Positions 1 through 11,101 of a stretch of DNA of 64,000 nt are shown in pieces. Origin of the DNA: Sthenelais limicola (lineage: Eukaryota; Annelida; Polychaeta; Phyllodocida; Sigalionidae); NCBI GenBank assembly GCA_942159475.1, contig OW804094.1:9679555-9743554 (forward strand). The letters run 5' to 3'. The position numbers were made by a program, and so were the translations under genes. Below the pieces are notes generated by a model. That model did no database searches and was not told the DNA's origin. It was given only the letters and a program-made list of their open reading frames with translations. Every line of letters starts with the position of its first letter. Within the stretch, counting starts at the first letter, position 1.

Positions 1-580
1 GATGTCATCATATTGGACAAGATGAGATCAAGCCGATTCCAATTATGGTAAACATTAGGACAGCTAAATCGTATTTCTATATTTTCAGTTTTTTAATATT
101 TGTATTCATGAAAAAAAAGTTCGCAATCTTTCTGGGAGGACAGTGACTAGCAAAGTAGCTAAATATACTCAAACGATGATCTTAGAAATGCATGGATATA
201 TTCAATACACTGTCTTGAAATTTGGTAGATGTATTCATGCTACAAACAGCGTTAAACACCCACAAAATGAACACATTCCCACGAAGACATCTTACGAATA
301 AAACACTTTGAAAAATATCAATTATATCCCAAATTTTCTCAGAAGGAGCGTCCTAAAATAATACACAAACAGTGTAAAGTTATGCCATTGTTTGGTTATT
401 GTTTTCATAACAGTCAAGTCGAGCTAACCACCAGCTTGAAACTGGATGGTTAGGTCGCCCGGCGGGCATCCTAATAAGATTGTTGGTTTAATAATAACAT
501 CAAGATACATAATACCCCAACAGAAATAACACTAGATGAGACAGAGTATCATTCCCGACTTGTCCCGGGCACAGTTATGT

Positions 581-815
581 GGGTCAGATTTTCAGAAAAT
601 GGACAATTGGCAGCTCCACACATTTACGATATTGTTCTAAATTAGGCTGAAAAATGAAGAATACCGGGTATATCTGAGTAAATTTAGTATCACATTGATT
701 TAAAGTATCAGTTCTGTTATGTTAAACTGTATGTTGAAGCTTATTTGTGTCTTAAATTTGGCTTATTTGAGAGGATTGGTGAAGGTGAATTGTACATTTT
801 CTGAAAATCTGACCC
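581..815 (+). repeat. MITE family A, complete copy
   Basis: A 235-bp non-coding unit begins GGGTCAGATTTTCAGAAAAT and ends with its inverse ATTTTCTGAAAATCTGACCC, giving TIRs of about 28 bp. The same unit recurs at 888-1350 (inverted, interrupted), 1492-1726, 2175-2415, 6422-6653 (inverted) and 9016-9250, and as an end fragment at about 15012-15042. The interior is AT-rich and lacks an ORF. This is a non-autonomous DNA transposon; I cannot assign the superfamily because target duplications are unclear. Confidence 0.85.
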
Positions 816-887
816 TTTAAATGTTAGGACCAAGCGATTACAGCGGTGGAAATGGTAACCAAAGATTACAAAGATTTCGGGCTATTT

Positions 888-1350
888 GAGTCAGAACGTA
901 AGAAAATGTACAATTCGCCTTCACTAATTCTCTCAAATAACTCACATTTAACACAGAAATGAGCTTAAAGATGCAGTTTAACATAACAGAACTGATACTT
1001 TAAATCAATGTGATACCAAATATACTCAGATATTCCCGGTATTCATAATTTTTCAGCCTAATTTAGCAAATATTAATGTCCTAAATGTATAGAGCCACTC
1101 CAGGTCCAAACCCTCAGATCAGAAAAGAATGGTATATCAGCCTACCTCGCTAATCGGTTTTCTCGCCTAGGACTAGGTGTTTTAATGGGAATATTATGAA
1201 ATGGATGGAAAATTTTGCGGTCTTAATGGAATTATAATGGCACTTTGTGGTTTGAGGCGAGAGGCTTTCCCTTCATTTGAAGGAACTCTCCCAACTTTGG
1301 GCCTAGACTGAGAGCTGCCAATTATTGTCCATTTTCTGAAAATCTGACCC
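888..1350 (-). repeat. MITE family A, inverted copy split by a family B MITE
   Basis: The sequence runs in the opposite orientation to the copy at 581-815 and keeps both terminal motifs. Its inner part is separated by an unrelated insertion of about 210 bp at 1101-1310. The interruption shows family B was mobile after this family A copy had landed. Confidence 0.75.
1101..1310 (+). repeat. MITE family B copy nested in family A
   Basis: This unit starts near AGGTCCAAACCCTCAGATC and ends TTGGGCCTAGACTG. It shares its interior (CCTAGGACTAGG, GGCACTTTGTGGTTTGAGGC) with copies at 6731-6957 and 8708-8921. The complete TIR, best seen at 8708-8921, is CAGTCTAGGYCCAAA. The left terminus here is eroded by a few bases. 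Confidence 0.7.
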
Positions 1351-1491
1351 TTTTCTGAGATGATTTCTTCTAGTAGGACACATCTTCAATCACAAAACAC
1401 TGCTATTCCGGAGAATGGCTTTGGTTGTGTCCTGAGCATATGATATGATTTACTAAAGTTAGGCTGGAACGTGGGTATTAATGGTTTATAT

Positions 1492-1726
1492 GGGTCAGAA
1501 TTCCAAAAAATATACAATTGGCATCTATACAAATTTAGTAAATTCTGCTAAATTAGGCTGCAATTTGGCCAATACTAGGTAAATTCTAGTATATTTGGCA
1601 TTGTATTGATTCTAGCAATCTTTTCGGTTAGGTTGAACTGTATTTTGAACTTTATTTTTGTCTTAAGTGTGGATTATTTGAGAGGATTGGCGAAGGTGAA
1701 TTGTACATTTTCTGAAAATCGAACCC
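1492..1726 (+). repeat. MITE family A copy, diverged
   Basis: This copy is the same length as the one at 581-815, with several substitutions in both termini (GGGTCAGAATTCC at the left, AATCGAACCC at the right). The divergence suggests it is older than the copies at 581-815 and 9016-9250. It contains no gene. Confidence 0.75.
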
Positions 1727-2174
1727 ATATACCTTCGTTACATATTGAAGACGAAATAAAAGTAATAAAAAATGACTCATTACAAACTATTCAGGGATGA
1801 AATAATGAAATGATGATAAATATTGAGACTTATATGGTAGTCATGTTTCGGACTCTGTGTATGGATGCACGGCGTCAATGATCATCCAAAATCATTTCAA
1901 ATCTTTTTCAAAATCATTCATTGTCTTACCTTATTCCCCAAAAAGGAAAAAAAGTTTACCTGTATAATATTATGTGTTGCGTCAGATGGCTAATGCCGAT
2001 GACTGATTGACGTATTTGACTAGATCAAATTTAATAACTTAATTAATTTGACTAGTAATTGTAGGATTTCATGAAGTAATTTATATTATTTAATTATGTT
2101 TATATAGGCTGAAAATGTTGTACTTGATACATGGGCTTATGAATAAAAACAAACAAACAAACACTGGTACTGAA

Positions 2175-2415
2175 GGGTCAGATTTTCAGAAAATGCACAA
2201 TTGGCCGCTCTACAAATTTGGTAACATCTGATTCTGTTAAATTAGACAGAAAAATTATAAATAATGGGTATATCAGAGTATCTCTGGTATTGTGTTGATT
2301 AAAACTATCTCTTTTATTGGGTTAGACTGCATTATGAACGTCAATTTTCACTTAAATTTGGGTTATTTGAGAGGATTGGTGAAGGTGAATTGTACATTTT
2401 CTGACAATCTGGCCC
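2175..2415 (+). repeat. MITE family A copy
   Basis: A complete unit of about 240 bp has left end GGGTCAGATTTTCAGAAAAT and right end TTTTCTGACAATCTGGCCC. The stretch between this copy and the next element (2416-2931) is AT-rich and shows no ORF or repeat I can identify. Confidence 0.8.
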
Positions 2416-2984
2416 ATATACATTCTATAGGAAATATTGTTTTTCAATGACTTGACTTAATAAATCCATTCAATTCTGGCAGGAATTAATCAGATGTCAC
2501 CTATTTTAAGCAGATCCTGAGTAAGGTGTCATAGCGATGTCACACTCTTCTAGCGCTCTTGAGCGAACTTATGTGTGGGAGTGGGAGGTCTGCGGCTTTG
2601 TTAATAGGGGAGTTGCATAGCCGCCATTTTGAATCTTGATTCGTATCGAATTATGGGAATAATGGTACAGTATAAAATATATAGAAAACATATTATGTTC
2701 GGCATGGACTATTTATCAATGATCTAATGTCAATATCCATGTATTTTCAATTTTTCCATAGCACAAGCCTACATCTTTCCCATCATGCATTTGGTTTTCA
2801 TAGATCATATATAAGAGCTATGGTATTGGTTAAAACATTCTTGTAATTTTCCATAACATTGTTGCTAAATATTTGTATCATCAAATAATAAACCTTCATT
2901 AGACCGATCGCCGAAATGCATGATAGGCTTAGGGACTGTTCATAATTAACCACTAGGGGGGGAGAGGAGAATTCATGAAAAATT

Positions 2985-3085
2985 CTTGCGCAAAATTGTA
3001 TGACCCCCCCTTAAAGTCTTGCGCAAAAATGCTTGACCCCCCCTTCAAAGTTTGTGCAAAATAGCATGACCCCCCCTTTTAACCA
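2985..3085. repeat. C-rich subterminal tandem array, left
   Basis: Three imperfect units contain TTGCGCAAAA or TTGTGCAAAA followed by a run of C after TGACC. The mirror array lies at about 6120-6290 near the other terminus. Subterminal arrays in this position are often transposase-binding sites; that role is inferred here. Confidence 0.65.
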
Positions 3086-4429
3086 TCCTTTTTCAATACT
3101 GGTCGACATGTTTAAAATTGATGACTAAGGAACAACCAGGGATTAATATTATGCTTAGTGATTGCCTTAGAGAACAATCACTTGAGTGGTGAGAGCTAAT
3201 CCATCGGAAATATGAAAAAACTGGAGATTTTGACATCCAGCTGTGGACAGATAAACATAACATAGGTTGTCAGATGACAACAGTATTGTCTAAAGAGGGC
3301 TGCATTACAAGAGTCATACTGGCAGTTATTTCATTGGGGCAGTGAGGCCCGCAGGTCCATGCCTATTTCCCTCACATGAAGGCAGCAGCCAGCACCAAAC
3401 CTCCAGAATATTCAAAAGCAGGAAAGAACAGCTTGAAGGAAGTTGACCATGTGGAGGTGCTACAATGTGATAACAAAATTTGGGGATCCACACCACCACT
3501 GAGGATGAGACAGATGACTTCTAGCTAGGCCTGGTACCCCAGCAAAAAAAAAAGATCGCAGGAAAAAACATCGCAGAAATAGGTTTGCAAGAGAAAGCCT
3601 GCTCAGAAAAAATGATTCTCTGAAAACATTGCTGAATTTAAAAAATGTTGCACCCAGAAAAAATGCTTGCAAACTTTGGGAGAGGTTTTCAAGGCTCTTT
3701 CCCTTACAAAACTGCAAGCGGAATTATTCCCATCGTAAAATCTAAAAAAGACATAAATATACCTTTATCACACAATTTTCCAGTTCAATCTTCGAGTGTG
3801 TGCAATCTTTAGTAATCTTAAGAAGTACAGAATCTCTAATCACCAATTAATTCTTGTCAATCGTGGAAAGTAGTAACTTATATTAAATAGCTGCAGGCCT
3901 TTGTAACGCCTAATGAGGGGCGATGTGTGGTCGTCTTTTATCATTTATGTCATTGTCATGACAATGTGGTACATAATTTGAGATATCTGATGCCTAAATT
4001 TGGAGTTCCAATGTGAAATTCTGTTGATAAATTTTTCTCTAAGCAACAGAAGCTGATATTCTTGTACTAGCTTCAAACTAGTCCAAGAAATATCCTCAGA
4101 ACCAATATACTGCGATGTACAGCCTGCAATGTTTGCATTTCTGCTAGCAAAAGTGACTGTGATACATCACAGGATCCATATGACAGCAATATTTTTCTGG
4201 GCAACTCACAATAAAAATATTGCTATAATTGCAATATGAGTTGACATACATTCTATTTATGTGCTCTATTGAGGGACATGATTACTGCACCTTGTTTACC
4301 ACTTAGGTCATGCCTCAACCGGTGCTGGTAGGCCTCACTTCACTTCAACACCAGCCAGCACCCAACTTGGACTGATACCAGGGTTAGGTTAAGCAATGAC
4401 TTCAAGCTTGACTTAGTTTGGTGGTTGGA

Positions 4430-5010
4430 TTCTCCTTCTGGAGAAGGTGTGACCGCCATAGATCACCTTTGAAACATGCACAACAGAGCCGCACAAGTCT
4501 CTTGGAGGGGCGATCACGGTGAAAAAAGCCAGGTTATCTTACAATGAGATTAGCTTCTTTTCCGGCAGCCTGATTTCCATCTTTATAGTGTCAAAGAGGA
4601 TACTGAGGGAGATGCACTGCTGGGCAGGGGATGAGCACTTGCACCATGAGATGCGAAAACCCAGCTAAACAAGTAGATGGATCAGGGCATTTTGTTTGAA
4701 GGCACAATCATCCATAGTCTTGCCAACAATGATAAGGTCATCTAAGTAATTAAGTAACTAATCCCACGTCTACCAAGGCATCTCACCACAAAGTTGCCTA
4801 GTTCCCTCGCTAACCTGGTTTGCGATTTTTTTTCTGGGTGGGGTCCCTGGTGCCAAATAAAAGGAAGGTCAAGGCAACAACCCAGCCTCATCAGGGAGGC
4901 TAGGATGCAAACAAGGCTGATAAAGTGTCCAAGTTTGTGCCAAAGCACATAGCAAACAGACTGGCTGAGAAACTCTGGGAAAAGGTTACCATCATCCCTA
5001 GGAGCCAATT
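4430..5010 (-). pseudogene. DIRS-like reverse transcriptase remnant
   Basis: Translation of the minus strand gives YLDDLIIVGKT near 4745 followed by a thumb-like segment (LGFRISWCKCSSPAQQ, then LPEKKL) and GGHTFSRRR further on. The YLDD box is the RT active site. The LGF-ISW-K---P-Q spacing and the later GG-TF-RR motif match the RT/RNase H of DIRS/Ngaro tyrosine-recombinase retroelements as I know that family. In-frame stops break the reading (for example after IHLLV). No tyrosine recombinase or split repeats are visible nearby, so this is a fragment, apparently inside the TTA-flanked element. Confidence 0.55.
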
Positions 5011-6110
5011 GTGTTATACAATTGATGGAAGGAACATGAAGATTAGGTTGATGGATGAATCAGGTATGGCCAGCCTGAGGACCATGTGTCACCTCAAGAC
5101 CAACAGAGACCTGCAAAAGGCCAGAGAGAGTATTATCTCGCATACATGATAAGGATTTTGTATGTAGTGGAGAACCACAAGTAGCCCTTGATCCTCAAAT
5201 ATATATATCAGTCCTTATTAAGGAACTGCAGGTGCAGTTTGACTTAAGGTAGGGGACAGCCCCTGGGTCTTATATATATCTGCCTTGCTGATCCCAAGAA
5301 CAAAGAAAGACAAAAGCCCAGGAGAAGTTCTTGGGCAAGTATAAGAGAAGCGATATCGCGGGGCTTTTGCCATGTTTGGCACCTGTAGATTTGGGGATAA
5401 GTAAGAATTTCCCCATGTGAAAAGGATACCAAGAAGTCTAGCACTGCTCGTGTACCCGACCACCACTAGTGATCATGGCAGCGATATGTTTTGAGGCTTG
5501 GGGGAGTTGCTCCTGCCCTCATACAGACATTTTACATAACAGCATACAAGATGGATTTTAGATAGTAAAAAAAGATGGTCAGGCCAAACCAACTTTCATG
5601 GAAAATTACAGATTGGATGGTTGTGGGGCAGCAGGGGATTTATAAATGATGGAGAGTTAGTGTATGTCTCATGGGCAGGGTGGCCAAATATCATTGACAA
5701 TATATCATATACCAAAAGGTAGCAATTCTTGATCCAACCTGCCATCTTTTTAGCCCAACCTCAATGAATAGACAAGTAATGGTCTATTCTGATGACACAA
5801 CAGCCATATGATGTCTTTTATCAACAAGAGGTGGGCAAGGGACCCAGAAAAAGCACAAGTGATGAACAAGGTTTGCACCTTTCTGCACGCTTCCTCTCAT
5901 CTAGCATAGACCACCATGCAGCTACACTATGTGTTATAAACCACAACTCTCCCATGCTTCCAGACCACCACAAGTCAGATGCTTGCTGACTGCCTTAGAG
6001 AATGGTCTGCTTGTCCAAATACCAGAGAATTTTATGATTGAAGTACAGGAATCTTCTTTCATGACCCAGATTTCAGCAAGGTTTACGCAAGTATAAATGG
6101 CACTGCCCTT
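5011..6110. other. Non-coding interior of the TTA element
   Basis: I see no credible gene here. Short open frames exist on both strands but lack composition bias, splice signals or recognisable motifs. Part of 5011-5470 may continue the decayed retroelement upstream of the RT remnant. Confidence 0.4.
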
Positions 6111-6421
6111 CATAGTTGGTGCAAAAAAAGTGCCCCCCTCCCTTTAAGTCTGTGTAAAAAAAAAGGTGCCTCCTTGACCTTCAGAATCTGTGCAAAAAAT
6201 GATGACCCCCCCTTCAGAGTCTGTGCAAAAACAGGTGACCCCCCCTTCAGAGTCTGTGCAAAAAAAGATGGCCCCCCCTGAAAATTCTCCTCTCCCCCCC
6301 CAGAGGTTAAAAATGAACAGTCCCTTAATATCCAGATTTTTTAAACTTTAAAAATTAGGGGCCAAATTTCTTTGCCGGGTTCTATGTCTAATCTGAACAA
6401 TTTCGACGACCTCATACAAGG

Positions 6422-6653
6422 TACAGATTGTCAGAAAATGTACAATTCACCTTCACCAATCCTCCCAAATAACCCAAATTTAAGTAAGAAGTGGCGTTCA
6501 ATTGCAGTTTAACCCAATAAAAGAGATATTTCTAATCAACACAATGCCAAAGATAGTTTGATATGCCCATCATTTATCATTTGTCTGTCTAACTTAACAG
6601 AGGTTACCTAATTTGTAGAGCTGCCGATTGTGCATTTTCTGAAAATCTGACCC
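6422..6653 (-). repeat. MITE family A, inverted copy
   Basis: The unit ends with ATTTTCTGAAAATCTGACCC and begins with a diverged ACAGATTGTCAGAAAATGTA. It lies about 100 bp to the right of the TTA-flanked element. Confidence 0.75.
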
Positions 6654-6730
6654 ACAAAATAATGCCAAGGGAAACAAGAATTGCGCAAGGCATACTAGTA
6701 AATTCTAAATCCTGAAAAACTGAGGATCTC

Positions 6731-6957
6731 CCCAACCCTCAGATCAGATAAGAATGGTATGTCAGTGATTAGACGCCTACTGCACTAATCGGTTTCCTAT
6801 CCTAGGACTAGGCGTTCTAATTGGGATTATAATTGGGAATATAATTGGGATTATAATGAGATGTTGCGGTCAAAATGGAATTATAATGGCACTTTGCGGT
6901 TTGAGGCGAGAGGCTTTCCCTCCATCTGAAGGGACTGCCTCATCTTTGGGCCTAGAT
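6731..6957 (+). repeat. MITE family B copy
   Basis: The unit shares AACCCTCAGATCAGATAAG, CCTAGGACTAGG and the terminal TTTGGGCCTAGAT with the copies at 1101-1310 and 8708-8921. Its centre carries three repeats of GGGATTATAATT or GGGAATATAATT that the other copies lack. Partial copies are also visible at about 7190-7300 and 8217-8281. Confidence 0.7.
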
Positions 6958-8700
6958 TCCTCTCTATGGAACAGTTTACCAGTCAAGGACAAATCAAAGT
7001 CATGGCAGACACTAAAATATTTCTTGACAAATAACACAGGCTGGCTCAACATTAGTTAGATGTGATGGGATTTGTCGACGAATATTTGTTTCAAAAACAA
7101 CTTATTTCACGATGTTCTCTTGAAATGATTCTCACAGCAATCAAATAGCTTAAGAATAATTCGTCCATGAGACACTTTGAAGATCAGAGTTGAGAGACTC
7201 CCTTCAAACCGAGGGAAAGCCTCTCGCTGCTCCGAACCGCAAAATGCCATTAGAATCGTATAAGGACATCTTCTTCAGGGCCTGGAAAGCCATTAGTGCA
7301 GCTGAGCTGCCAAGTTGGAAGTGGGGGGAAACGGGAAATCTCCCGTTTTGCGATTAGTTGCCGTTATGGGGTACGGGGGCAAGGCTCCCCCCCCCCCCCC
7401 CTGGAAATTATTTAAAAGCTAGGATTGAAATGGTGCATATCTAAGTCATTTTTACATCATATTCCAGCAATCTGAAAGCAAACTGACTATCTCTTTAACT
7501 GGTTGAGAAAGAGGCTGTCATGTAATATTTATATAGGCCAAATATATAAATGAAAAAAATAATTTTTATAGAACTTATGAATGCCGTTTCCATGCACACA
7601 GTCAAATTAACTGGTGATCAAAAAGGCTACATTAACTTGTGTTTCTTGGTAATCTGTTCGCCGTTGGAAAACGATAGAAAAAAAGTTGTTCAAGTGTCTT
7701 TTCTAGCCGATCCTATATATGGTTGGTCGCAGAGAACAAAATGGCTAGCAGACACCCCTGAATTCCCCTATGAGTCAGGTCCAGAAGGCCACATTCCTCG
7801 ATTCTACATCCAGCGATAAGCTTAACCACAAGGCTAAGGCTAAAAGTGTTAATGACCCCTAAAACCTCGGGGTCTAAAACTGCCTTCTGAACCTGACTGC
7901 TATGGTACTTCGCCATGTTTGCGCTGGTATTAATAATATCTCTCATGTTTGTTTTAAATTTATATATCAAATGGGCGACCCAGATCATAGGGGATTAATT
8001 CTTCTCATCAATGTGTTTGCTCTACATCGTATGCGGGCAGTTATAAGAAACAAACAGGATGCTCCCTTTGTCCTATTGTTATAGCCATAGTTGGTACTCG
8101 CAGGATCGCGGTACATGTTATTTCGGCATGAGGCGGGAGATATTGATTTGAAAACTGGAGGACAAGAGGAATTGCCCAAATTGTCAAAACAACGGGAAGT
8201 TTAGCAGCTCTGAGTGCAGTAGGCGTCCAATCACTGATATGTCTTTCTTATAGGACCTGAGAGGCTGTGACCCTAGACTGGATAGACAAAGTGGGAGGCT
8301 GGAGCGAAAAGTTGCTGTAATGACTGTGTGTACAGTTTTCAGAGTTATAAGACAGTCTATATTTATGCCTACAGAGAAATGAAACAGTAGTTACATAAAG
8401 GGAAACATTGGTTTCATATAAATGTACTATAAACAAATGAGAGTAAAGAATCACTCCAGGCCGGGCAGCTTCTGGGTTCTAGGTTGTTTCTGGTTTATTT
8501 CCAAATGTCCAATATGTTTTATTCGATCTGGATTATTAATGGTCTCCAGGGACAGAGAATAAAGATGGATTAGAATAAAAATAATTAATACTACTACAAG
8601 TCTACGTTATATATAGTCCATAAATGTGGGAAGTGTGCCGGTACTACCCGATATGTACTGTTAAATATTAGGTAATAATTTGCTTCACCCACCCTCCCAA
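6958..8700. other. No gene seen; MITE fragments and a poly-C tract
   Basis: This stretch contains partial family B sequences (about 7190-7300 and 8217-8281) and a run of about 14 C near 7388-7402. The longest open frames, up to about 90 codons, show no motif and are not linked by convincing splice sites. Confidence 0.5.
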
Positions 8701-8707
8701 GCCAGGG

Positions 8708-8921
8708 CAGTCTAGGCCCAAAGATGAGAGAGTCCCTTCAAACGGAGGGAAAACCTCTCGCCTCAAACCGCAAAGTGCCATTATAATTTCATCAAGACTA
8801 CAAGATGTCATTATATTCCCGTTAGGACGTCTAGTCCTGGGCCAGGAATCCGATTTGCGCATTAGGCGTCCAATCACTGACGTACCGTTCTTATCCGATC
8901 TGAGGGTTTGGACCTAGACTG
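8708..8921 (-). repeat. MITE family B, best preserved copy
   Basis: A 214-bp unit starts CAGTCTAGGCCCAAA and ends TTTGGACCTAGACTG, a 15-bp TIR with one mismatch. This copy defines the family termini. It is inverted relative to the copy at 6731-6957. Confidence 0.8.
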
Positions 8922-9015
8922 AGGGCGAGATTCTCACAATATATGAATGAAGAATCAAAAGGCCGGAGGGTCGGCCCTGCTGTTCAATCACTATGCTTCG
9001 ATCACTTAATTACAT

Positions 9016-9250
9016 GGGTCAGATTATCAGAAAATGTACAATTGGGAGCTCTACACATGTAGTAAATTCTGCAAAATTAGGCTGATAAATGAAGACTACC
9101 GGGTATATCTGAGTATATTTGATATCGCATTGATTTAAAGTATCAGTTCTGTTATGTTAAACTGCATTTTGAAGCTAATTTGTGTCTTAAATTTGGCTTA
9201 GTTGAGAGGATTGGTGAAGGTGAATTGTACATTTTCTGAAAATCTGACCC
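9016..9250 (+). repeat. MITE family A, complete copy
   Basis: This 235-bp copy is close in sequence to 581-815, with left terminus GGGTCAGATTATCAGAAAAT and right terminus TTTTCTGAAAATCTGACCC. It is flanked by AT on the left and AA on the right, so no clear target duplication remains. Confidence 0.85.
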
Positions 9251-10100
9251 AATTATATATATTCATTGTTTTTGTTTCATATTGTGTGTTTGTTTGTTTG
9301 ACTTTCATTATACCACCAAGGGTAACATTGGCTGGTCCAACTCCCAAGCAGTTTGGGAGGTTTTTTTAATTGTAACAATTATGATTTATAAATAGAGTGA
9401 TTGTGACGGTTCTTCTCTTGGTCAGAGCTAAATATAGGAAGAGAAATAGAAGAAAAGACTATTCCAGGAACTTGTTGTCTTCCCAGATATGTGTTTCAGG
9501 AAAATGAGCAATAAGTCGCAAAAAATGGATTTTGAGATACCATCATATTTGAAAAGATGAGATCAAGCCGATTCTAATGCTAGTAAACATCAAGGACATC
9601 TAAGTAGTGTTTCTATATGATTAGTTTGATAGGGTAAACATTAGACCATCAAATAAATATTTGTATATTCTATTGATACATGTATTTATATGATTTAAAG
9701 GACTAAGGCCTCCAAAGATTAGACTTTCAAGCAAAGAAATGTACTGAATAGATCACGTTGAAAAATATCTATATTTTGGCACTTGTGACTCATTCTCCTC
9801 AAACGCATCACGATTGAAAGATTTTGTTTCGCCACCTAGGCTAGAAAATAACAATTCATCGCCACTGCGCGATCTGAAGCCTGCATAACAAAGTCCCGGC
9901 GAGTCAAGGCAATCAATCCACACCTCACCTGGGCCTGGCAGAGCCGACTCGCCGCGCGGCAGGTCAGTCCAATGCGTGTCAATGTCCGTCACGGTTGATC
10001 AGTCAGTGGAACAACCCTACACCCCTCCCATAGTGGACGCGACCCGGGTGCGGGTCGGCTGCTCTTTATTACTTGTGATCCCGCTAGTCTCTGGCAGTGT
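9251..10100. other. Unannotated stretch with a GC-rich pocket
   Basis: The sequence is AT-rich to about 9780, then GC-richer to 10080 (for example GCCGACTCGCCGCGCGGC at 9942). A minus-strand frame across 9753-9992 is open for 79 codons but matches nothing I recognise. No gene is supported. Confidence 0.35.
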
Positions 10101-10109
10101 GCAAGTGTG

Positions 10110-10375
10110 CGTCAAGCAGGTAACATTGACGCCTTTCTTTCTCTCTTCTCTGTCTTTCTGCCTGTCACAGGTAACATTGAAAGCTTTCTCTTGCCTCTCT
10201 GTCTCTGTTTCTAGCAGGTAACATTGACGCATTTCTCTGTCTGTCTTTCTGCCTCTCATTCTCTCTCTCTGTATGTCTCTAACAGGTAACATTGACGCCT
10301 TTCTCTCTCTCTGTCTGACTTACCTCTAGCAGGTAACAAGGACACCTTTCTCTTTCTTCCTGTCACTTTCTCTGT
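10110..10375 (+). repeat. Pyrimidine-rich minisatellite, unit about 55-65 bp
   Basis: The motif CAGGTAACATTGACGCCTTT recurs four to five times, each followed by a CT-rich tract (CTCTCTGTCTGTC). Unit length varies. Every unit contains CAG/GTAAC, which looks like a splice junction, but it is simply repeated in tandem. Confidence 0.75.
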
Positions 10376-10679
10376 CTGTCTCTATCAGCTTATTCTTCTC
10401 GTATTCGCGCATACTTACAGGTTTACTTACAGGTCCTCTTCTGGCTTAACAGGTCTTCGAAGACCTCTGGTGCCAGCTCGTTAGTGGGGCGTACATTCAT
10501 AGCTATTCATATGCGGTGTTGGGACCATATGTATACTATGTAGGCATGCAGTCCCTGGTTTTCTGGTTGAATTGAATGAGTCCAGGTCCTCGACTTGGCA
10601 TAATTAAGCTAACAACAGGTTTCATAATCGTGTGGCAGAGGTCTTGTCACGACGGGATATTATATTATACCTCCTTGCT

Positions 10680-10915
10680 GGACGGTCCTGGGTAAGACCA
10701 TAAAGTGCCTTTCTGTCCTTTTTTCTCTGTCTCTCTCTCCCTTCTTCTGTCTCTATTTCCTGGGTATGACCATAAACTGCCTCCCTGTCAGCTCTCCCGC
10801 CCTTGATATAACCATATATAAATGTGTTGATAAGGGCGTAAAGCAACCAATCTCTCTCACTCACTCCCTCTCAGCTCTCCCGCCCTTGATATAACCTTAT
10901 TGAACCAATCTCACT
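10680..10915 (+). repeat. Short tandem duplications with CT-rich spacers
   Basis: CTGGGTAAGACCATAAA and CTGGGTATGACCATAAA form one pair about 75 bp apart. CAGCTCTCCCGCCCTTGATA occurs twice about 85 bp apart. CT-rich runs separate them, resembling the minisatellite just upstream. Confidence 0.6.
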
Positions 10916-11004
10916 CCCTGCTGGAGATTAACACTTCACTTGAGATCAATGCTCTTCATTGACTTCTTCAACAGAAGCCGTTTTGGGTAATCTGGAGGTG
11001 CAAT

Positions 11005-11101
11005 CTACACTCTATTTAAGATCTACTTGGAGCGGTTCGCCGTAGGGTTATCATTGGGTCGCTTTGATGTTTACTCTAAGTAGGTCTCAAATAGAGTGTA
11101 G
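11005..11101. repeat. Short inverted repeat (hairpin or mini-MITE)
   Basis: CTACACTCTATTTAAGATCT at the left is matched by its inverse at the right (AGGTCTCAAATAGAGTGTAG) with two mismatches; arms are about 25 bp and the loop about 45 bp. It could be a tiny MITE or a foldback. No target duplication is evident. Confidence 0.6.

Larger units (their letters stand above)
2932..6324. mobile_element. TIR DNA element with TTA target duplication (PIF/Harbinger-type ends)
   Basis: The left end GGGACTGTTCATAATTAACC and the right end, inverse of GGGACTGTTCATTTTTAACC, form imperfect TIRs of about 45 bp that also include a shared G-run and AGAGGAGAATT. TTA flanks the element on both sides (2929-2931 and 6325-6327). 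A 3-bp TTA duplication fits PIF/Harbinger, which favours TWA targets. Just inside each TIR lie tandem units of roughly 35 bp carrying TGTGCAAAA and CCCCCC. No transposase is visible; the only coding trace is a DIRS-like fragment at 4430-5010, so this copy is non-autonomous or decayed. The superfamily call rests on TSD length and composition only. Confidence 0.7.

Noticed and set aside
10110..10345. Array of small exons suggested by repeated CAG/GTAAC junction-like motifs
   Set aside because: The motif is part of a tandem unit and the intervening CT-rich tracts have no conserved frame.
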